A stretch of DNA of 64,000 nucleotides from Powellomyces hirtus (lineage: Eukaryota; Chytridiomycota; Chytridiomycetes; Spizellomycetales; Powellomycetaceae). The position numbers and the translations under genes are program-made. Numbering within the stretch: position 1 is the first letter of the stretch; each line of letters opens with the position of its first letter. This document shows positions 60,001 through 64,000 of the stretch, in pieces. The notes under the pieces were generated by a model that was not told the origin of the DNA, made no database searches, and worked only from the letters and a program-made list of their open reading frames with translations. The DNA lies in NCBI GenBank assembly GCA_025526995.1, contig JAHLKG010000013.1, positions 558,001-622,000 on the forward strand, given 5' to 3'.

Positions 60001-63000
60001 TCCAGTCGGGGATGCTTTCAGAAACCGCCTGAGAAAGTTTCCATCTTTAATCAATTGCTGCACAATCGACTGGTTCACAGACTGGCCAGACGACGCCTTA
60101 GGTGCCGTCGCTACCAAATTCCTGGCAGACCTCGAAATGGAAGACGGAGTACGAACCAATGTGATTGCAATGTGCAAATATTTGCATGAGAGCACCAAAA
60201 AGCAATCAGCGAAATTCCTCAATATACACAAGCGACACAACTATGTCACTGCGACATCGTTCATCATGCTCATCAAGACCTTCCTGGATTTACTTGGTGT
60301 TAAGCGAGCTGCAGTCCTAAAATTGAGGGATCGATACGTCAACGGTCTCGAGAAGCTGAGTTTTGCTCAAGGGGCTGTCTCCAAAATGCAAATAGACCTT
60401 GGGGAGCTGCAGCCACAACTTGTTGTTACTCAGAAGGAAACGGATGTGATCATGGTTCAAATCGAGAAGGAATCGGTGGAAGTGGCTGCTGTAAAAACAG
60501 TAGTAAAAGCTGACGAAGAAGTGGCCACCAAGAAAGCGAACGAGGCCACGGCGATCAAGGAAGACTGCGAGGCGCAACTTGCGGAAGCCATTCCCGCGCT
60601 GGAGTCGGCTTTGGCGGCGCTGGACACACTGAAAAAGGTTTGTGATTTCCTCCCTCTATATTGAGCGTATCTGAAATTCACACCCTTGAGAAATTAGAGT
60701 GACATAGATCTCCTGAAATCAATGAAAAGTCCCCCGGCTGGTGTAAAATTTGTTATGGAAGCAGTGTGCGTCATGAAAGACGTCAAACCAGTCAAGGTGG
60801 CAGATGCTAGTGGGAAAAAAGAAGAGAGTTATTGGGTAAGTTAAATGGAACTACCATTGCCAAGGATTTCTTCTAATGCTAGTCAAACAGGCCCCAGCAC
60901 AAAAGATGCTTGGAGACTCAGCATTTCTGAGTAGCTTGAAGGCTTACGACAAGGATAACATTGATGTCAAAATAATGAAGGTCATCCGGGGAAAATTCAT
61001 TGAGGTTTGTTAGAAGTCATTCTTTTCGTAACTGGCATGTTCTTACTAAAAGTTTACAAAAATTTCAGAACCCGGAGTTTGACCCCGAAAAGATTGCAAA
61101 AGCTTCTTCTGCGGCAGAAGGTCTCTGTCGCTGGGTCAGAGCTATGGAGTTGTATGACAGAGTAGCCAAAGTGGTGGCACCCAAGAGGGAGGCTCTTGCG
61201 AAGGCCGAGACAGAAGTGGCGGAAGTCATGGCAAAATTGAACGAGAAGCGCTCAGCTTTGAAAGCGGTGGAGGATCGGATGGCGAGCCTTGAGAATAACT
61301 TCAAAGCGATGACTGATAAGAAAGATGCCCTTGAGAAACAAGTGGTTTCTGTTTCAAACCAGTTGATTCGTGCGGAGAAATTGATTGGATCGCTCGGTGA
61401 CGAGAAGGACCGATGGACCCAGACTGCACATGCTCTCCAAAAGCAGTATATAGCCTTGACCGGGGATGTTCTTGTCGCCAGTGGGATGGTTGCGTATCTT
61501 GGGGCATTCACAAAAGCATATCGAGACGGTAAGCGACTTTATCCATTCTATATAGAACTGCAGTAACTCATAAATTTCGCGCAGAATGTGTCATTGAATG
61601 GACTCGTTCCTGTAAGGAGAGACATATCCCATGTTCCGATACGGAGGACATCAAGCTCGCGGCTGTTCTCGGGGATCCAATTCAGATTCGAGAATGGATT
61701 CTCGCAGGTCTTCCAAACGACTCATTCTCGTATGTGGATCCGTTACATCGTCAACAAAACATTCTGATCTTCTGATAAATTTCACTCACTCACAGCGTTG
61801 ACAACGGTGTCATGATCCAGAACGCGCATCGTTGGCCACTGATGATTGATCCTCAGGGGCAAGCAAACCGATGGATCAAGAACAGAGAGAAAGGCAAATC
61901 TTTGCAAGTTATCAAGTTAACGGATTCGGACTACATACGCACATTGGAGAACGCAATTCAGTTCGGTACTCCGGTACTTTTGGAAAATGTCCAGGAGGAG
62001 ATTGACCCGGTTCTTGAGCCGCTGCTCCTCAAGCAAACCTTCCGGCAAGGAGGAGTCACCTGCATTCGATTAGGCGATAGCACTGTCGAATATTCACCAG
62101 AATTCCGGTTTTACATTACGACGAAACTGCGGAATCCTCATTATCTGCCTGAGCTCTCAACAAAAGTCACCCTTTTGAACTTCATGATAACACCAGAAGG
62201 GCTGGAGGATCAGCTTCTCGGCATTGTCATCGCGAAGGAGAGGCCAGAACTGGAAGAGATGAAAGCTCAATTGGTGATACAAAGCGCTGAGAACAAGAAG
62301 CAGCTGCAGGCCGCTGAATCTAAGATATTAGAGGTGCTGTCATCCTCTGAGGGAAACATTTTGGAAGACGAAACCGGTATCCAGATCTTGTCCTCCTCGA
62401 AAGCACTGGCAGTGACCATTAATGAGAAACAAATTGCTGCGGAAAATACTGAAAGGACGATCGACGAGATCCGAGTGGGCTATAAGCCTATTGCCACATA
62501 CTCGTCCCTTTTGTTCTTCTGCATAGCAGACCTTGCCAACATCGAGCCTATGTACCAATACAGTCTCACATGGTACATCAACTTATTTGTTCACACCATT
62601 GGAACAAGTGAAAAATCGGCGGATTTGGAGGCCCGTTTGGCGACTCTTAGGACCCATTTTACCGAAGCTCTGTATCGGAACGTGTGTCGCTCGCTGTTCG
62701 AGAAGGATAAGCTAGTTTTCTCTTTCTTGTTGACCATCGCTATTCTGAGAGGACGTGGAGAAATTGATGCGGACGAATGGAGGTTTTTGGTCACCGGTGG
62801 AATGGGAATAACAGGTACGAAAACGGCAAAACCTGAAGCGTCCTGGATCGGCGAAAGGTCATGGAACGAGATTTGTCGCCTTTCGTCCATGCCGGCATTC
62901 CCGAACCTCGACAAAGACCTTGCTGCCAACATTGCCGAATGGAAACGGCTTTTTGATGCGCCCTCTCCGCATACAATGGCACTGCCTGGAAAATGGAAGG

Positions 63001-64000
63001 ATACCTTAACAGCATTTGAGAAACTCTGCGTGCTGCGATCACTACGGCCAGACAAAATGATTGCTGCGATGACTCTGTTTATTATTGACAAGATGGGAAC
63101 TCGTTTTGTGGAACCTCCACCCTTCGATTTGGCAAGCAGCTACGAGGATTCGAACACAACCTCACCCTTGATCTTTGTCTTGTCGCCAGGAGCAGATCCA
63201 ATGACGGCTCTTTTACGATTCGCTGAAGAGAAGAAAATGGGCGGCAACAGGCTGAACGCCATCTCTCTTGGTCAGGGCCAAGGACCCATTGCAGCGAAGA
63301 TGATCAGCGCTGGAGTACAAGGGGGATCTTGGGTTGTCTTGCAAAACTGTCATCTGGCCATCAGCTGGATGTCAAGCTTAGAGAAAATTTGCGAAGAGCT
63401 CTCGCCAGAGACCACCCATCGGGATTTCCGATTATGGTTGACGTCGTATCCTAGTGACAGATTCCCAGTGACCCTTTTGCAGAATGGAGTGAAAATGACA
63501 AATGAGCCACCCGCCGGGCTGCGTGCGAACTTACACAAGTCGTATACGAGCGATCCCTTGAACGACAAAACATTTTACGAGGGATCACCCAAACAGCAAA
63601 CTTTCGAAAAAATGCTCTTCGGCTTGTGTTTCTTCCATGCCATCATTCAAGAACGCCGGCAATTTGGACCAATTGGTTGGAATATACCGTACGAGTTCAA
63701 TGACACCGATCTCCGAATATCCGCTCGACAGCTCCGAAACTTCCTAAGTGAATACGATGCCGTTCCGTATGAAGCTCTCTCGTACCTTACAGGTAATTTC
63801 AATTCGTTGTGGTGGCCTTTGTTGATCTTTGTTCACCTTCATTTGACTTTAGGACAATGCAACTACGGAGGTCGTGTTACGGATGACAAAGATCGGCGAT
63901 GCTTGATGACTTTGCTCGACCTGGTGTACAATCCGAACATCCAAAAGGAGAAGTTCAGCTTCTCCCCAAGCGGGACGTACCATGTTCCGGCCAAAACCAG
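51067..64000 (+). CDS. Axonemal inner-arm dynein heavy chain (DNAH3/7/12-like), 3' end outside the window
   Basis: Microtubule motor of the flagellum. Many short introns. The start model is [15 protein letters not shown] (51067-51111) spliced over an intron with a TACTAAT branch site to [20 protein letters not shown], then [14 protein letters not shown]. Landmarks: [20 protein letters not shown] and [20 protein letters not shown] (tail); AAA1 [18 protein letters not shown] with [14 protein letters not shown] (55988-56190); AAA2 [14 protein letters not shown] (about 57087); AAA3 [14 protein letters not shown] (about 58184); an EF-hand (59269-59304); AAA4 [14 protein letters not shown] (about 59600); stalk coiled coils about 60330-61450; then AAA5, AAA6 and part of the C-terminal domain, [20 protein letters not shown] (about 63630). 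The single-headed inner-arm class is inferred from the GIDTHHV and EF-hand features. It implies a flagellated zoospore. Confidence 0.95.
59269..59304 (+). other. EF-hand calcium loop inside the dynein heavy chain
   Basis: [12 protein letters not shown] has Asp, Asn, Asp at loop positions 1, 3 and 5, Gly at 6, a hydrophobic residue at 8 and Asp at 12, so it can bind calcium. It sits between AAA3 and AAA4, just before [14 protein letters not shown]. From memory, an EF-hand is annotated in the same place in human DNAH7. Confidence 0.75.

Overview
The window is nuclear DNA from a fungus that makes flagellated cells, most likely a chytrid of the Spizellomyces/Powellomyces kind (the genus is inference). 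The fungal evidence is a STE12 factor with C-terminal C2H2 fingers, a neutral trehalase with a calcium loop, a fungal-type pantothenate synthase, a secreted tyrosinase and GT-AG introns of about 50-100 bases. The zoosporic evidence is an axonemal inner-arm dynein heavy chain filling the right end. Genes are dense and lie on both strands. No tRNA, rRNA, CRISPR array or autonomous transposon was seen.

Layout. 1-189 (-) is a gene running off the left edge. 745-1701 (+) is a UBE2E-type ubiquitin-conjugating enzyme, tail to tail with pantothenate synthase (1783-2937, -). That gene shares a 291-base divergent promoter with an unrecognised Cys-pair protein (3229-5375, +). Then come a small unknown protein (5754-6179, +), exocyst SEC10 (6420-9975, -) and tyrosinase (10718-11929, -). 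A 2 kb spacer holds a 165-base TA-flanked hairpin element. Next are a Snf7/ESCRT-III-like protein with an unusual C-terminal half (13936-15422, +), the ribosome-maturation GTPase EFL1 (15642-19517, -) and neutral trehalase (20423-23368, +). They are followed by an unknown Trp/Gly-motif repeat protein (23945-26151, -), a membrane-anchored beta-propeller resembling the Yellow/royal-jelly family (26569-28044, +), a PPxY protein (28277-28867, -), a WD40 plus coiled-coil protein (29788-31414, +) and a Qa-SNARE (31581-32909, +). After an unresolved gene (about 33515-34481, -) come a short MRP-type ABC transporter (34589-39607, -), a large receptor-like membrane protein (CUB, EGF, leucine-rich repeats, IPT/TIG, several membrane spans; 40669-44833, +), a broken short-chain dehydrogenase (45079-45989, -), STE12 (47571-50081, +) with an exact 196-base tandem duplication just downstream, and the dynein heavy chain (51067 to beyond 64000, +).

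There is no operon logic. The genes serve general fungal cell biology: ubiquitin transfer, coenzyme A precursor synthesis, exocytosis and endosomal traffic (SEC10, Snf7-like, Qa-SNARE), 60S maturation, trehalose use, mating/development transcription and zoospore motility. The most novel items are the receptor-like CUB/EGF/LRR/IPT membrane protein, the Trp/Gly repeat protein, the Cys-pair protein with a possible acetyltransferase-like end, and the Snf7 protein with a long private tail. Multi-exon models were built by eye from splice signals and reading phase. Where every junction keeps phase I say so.
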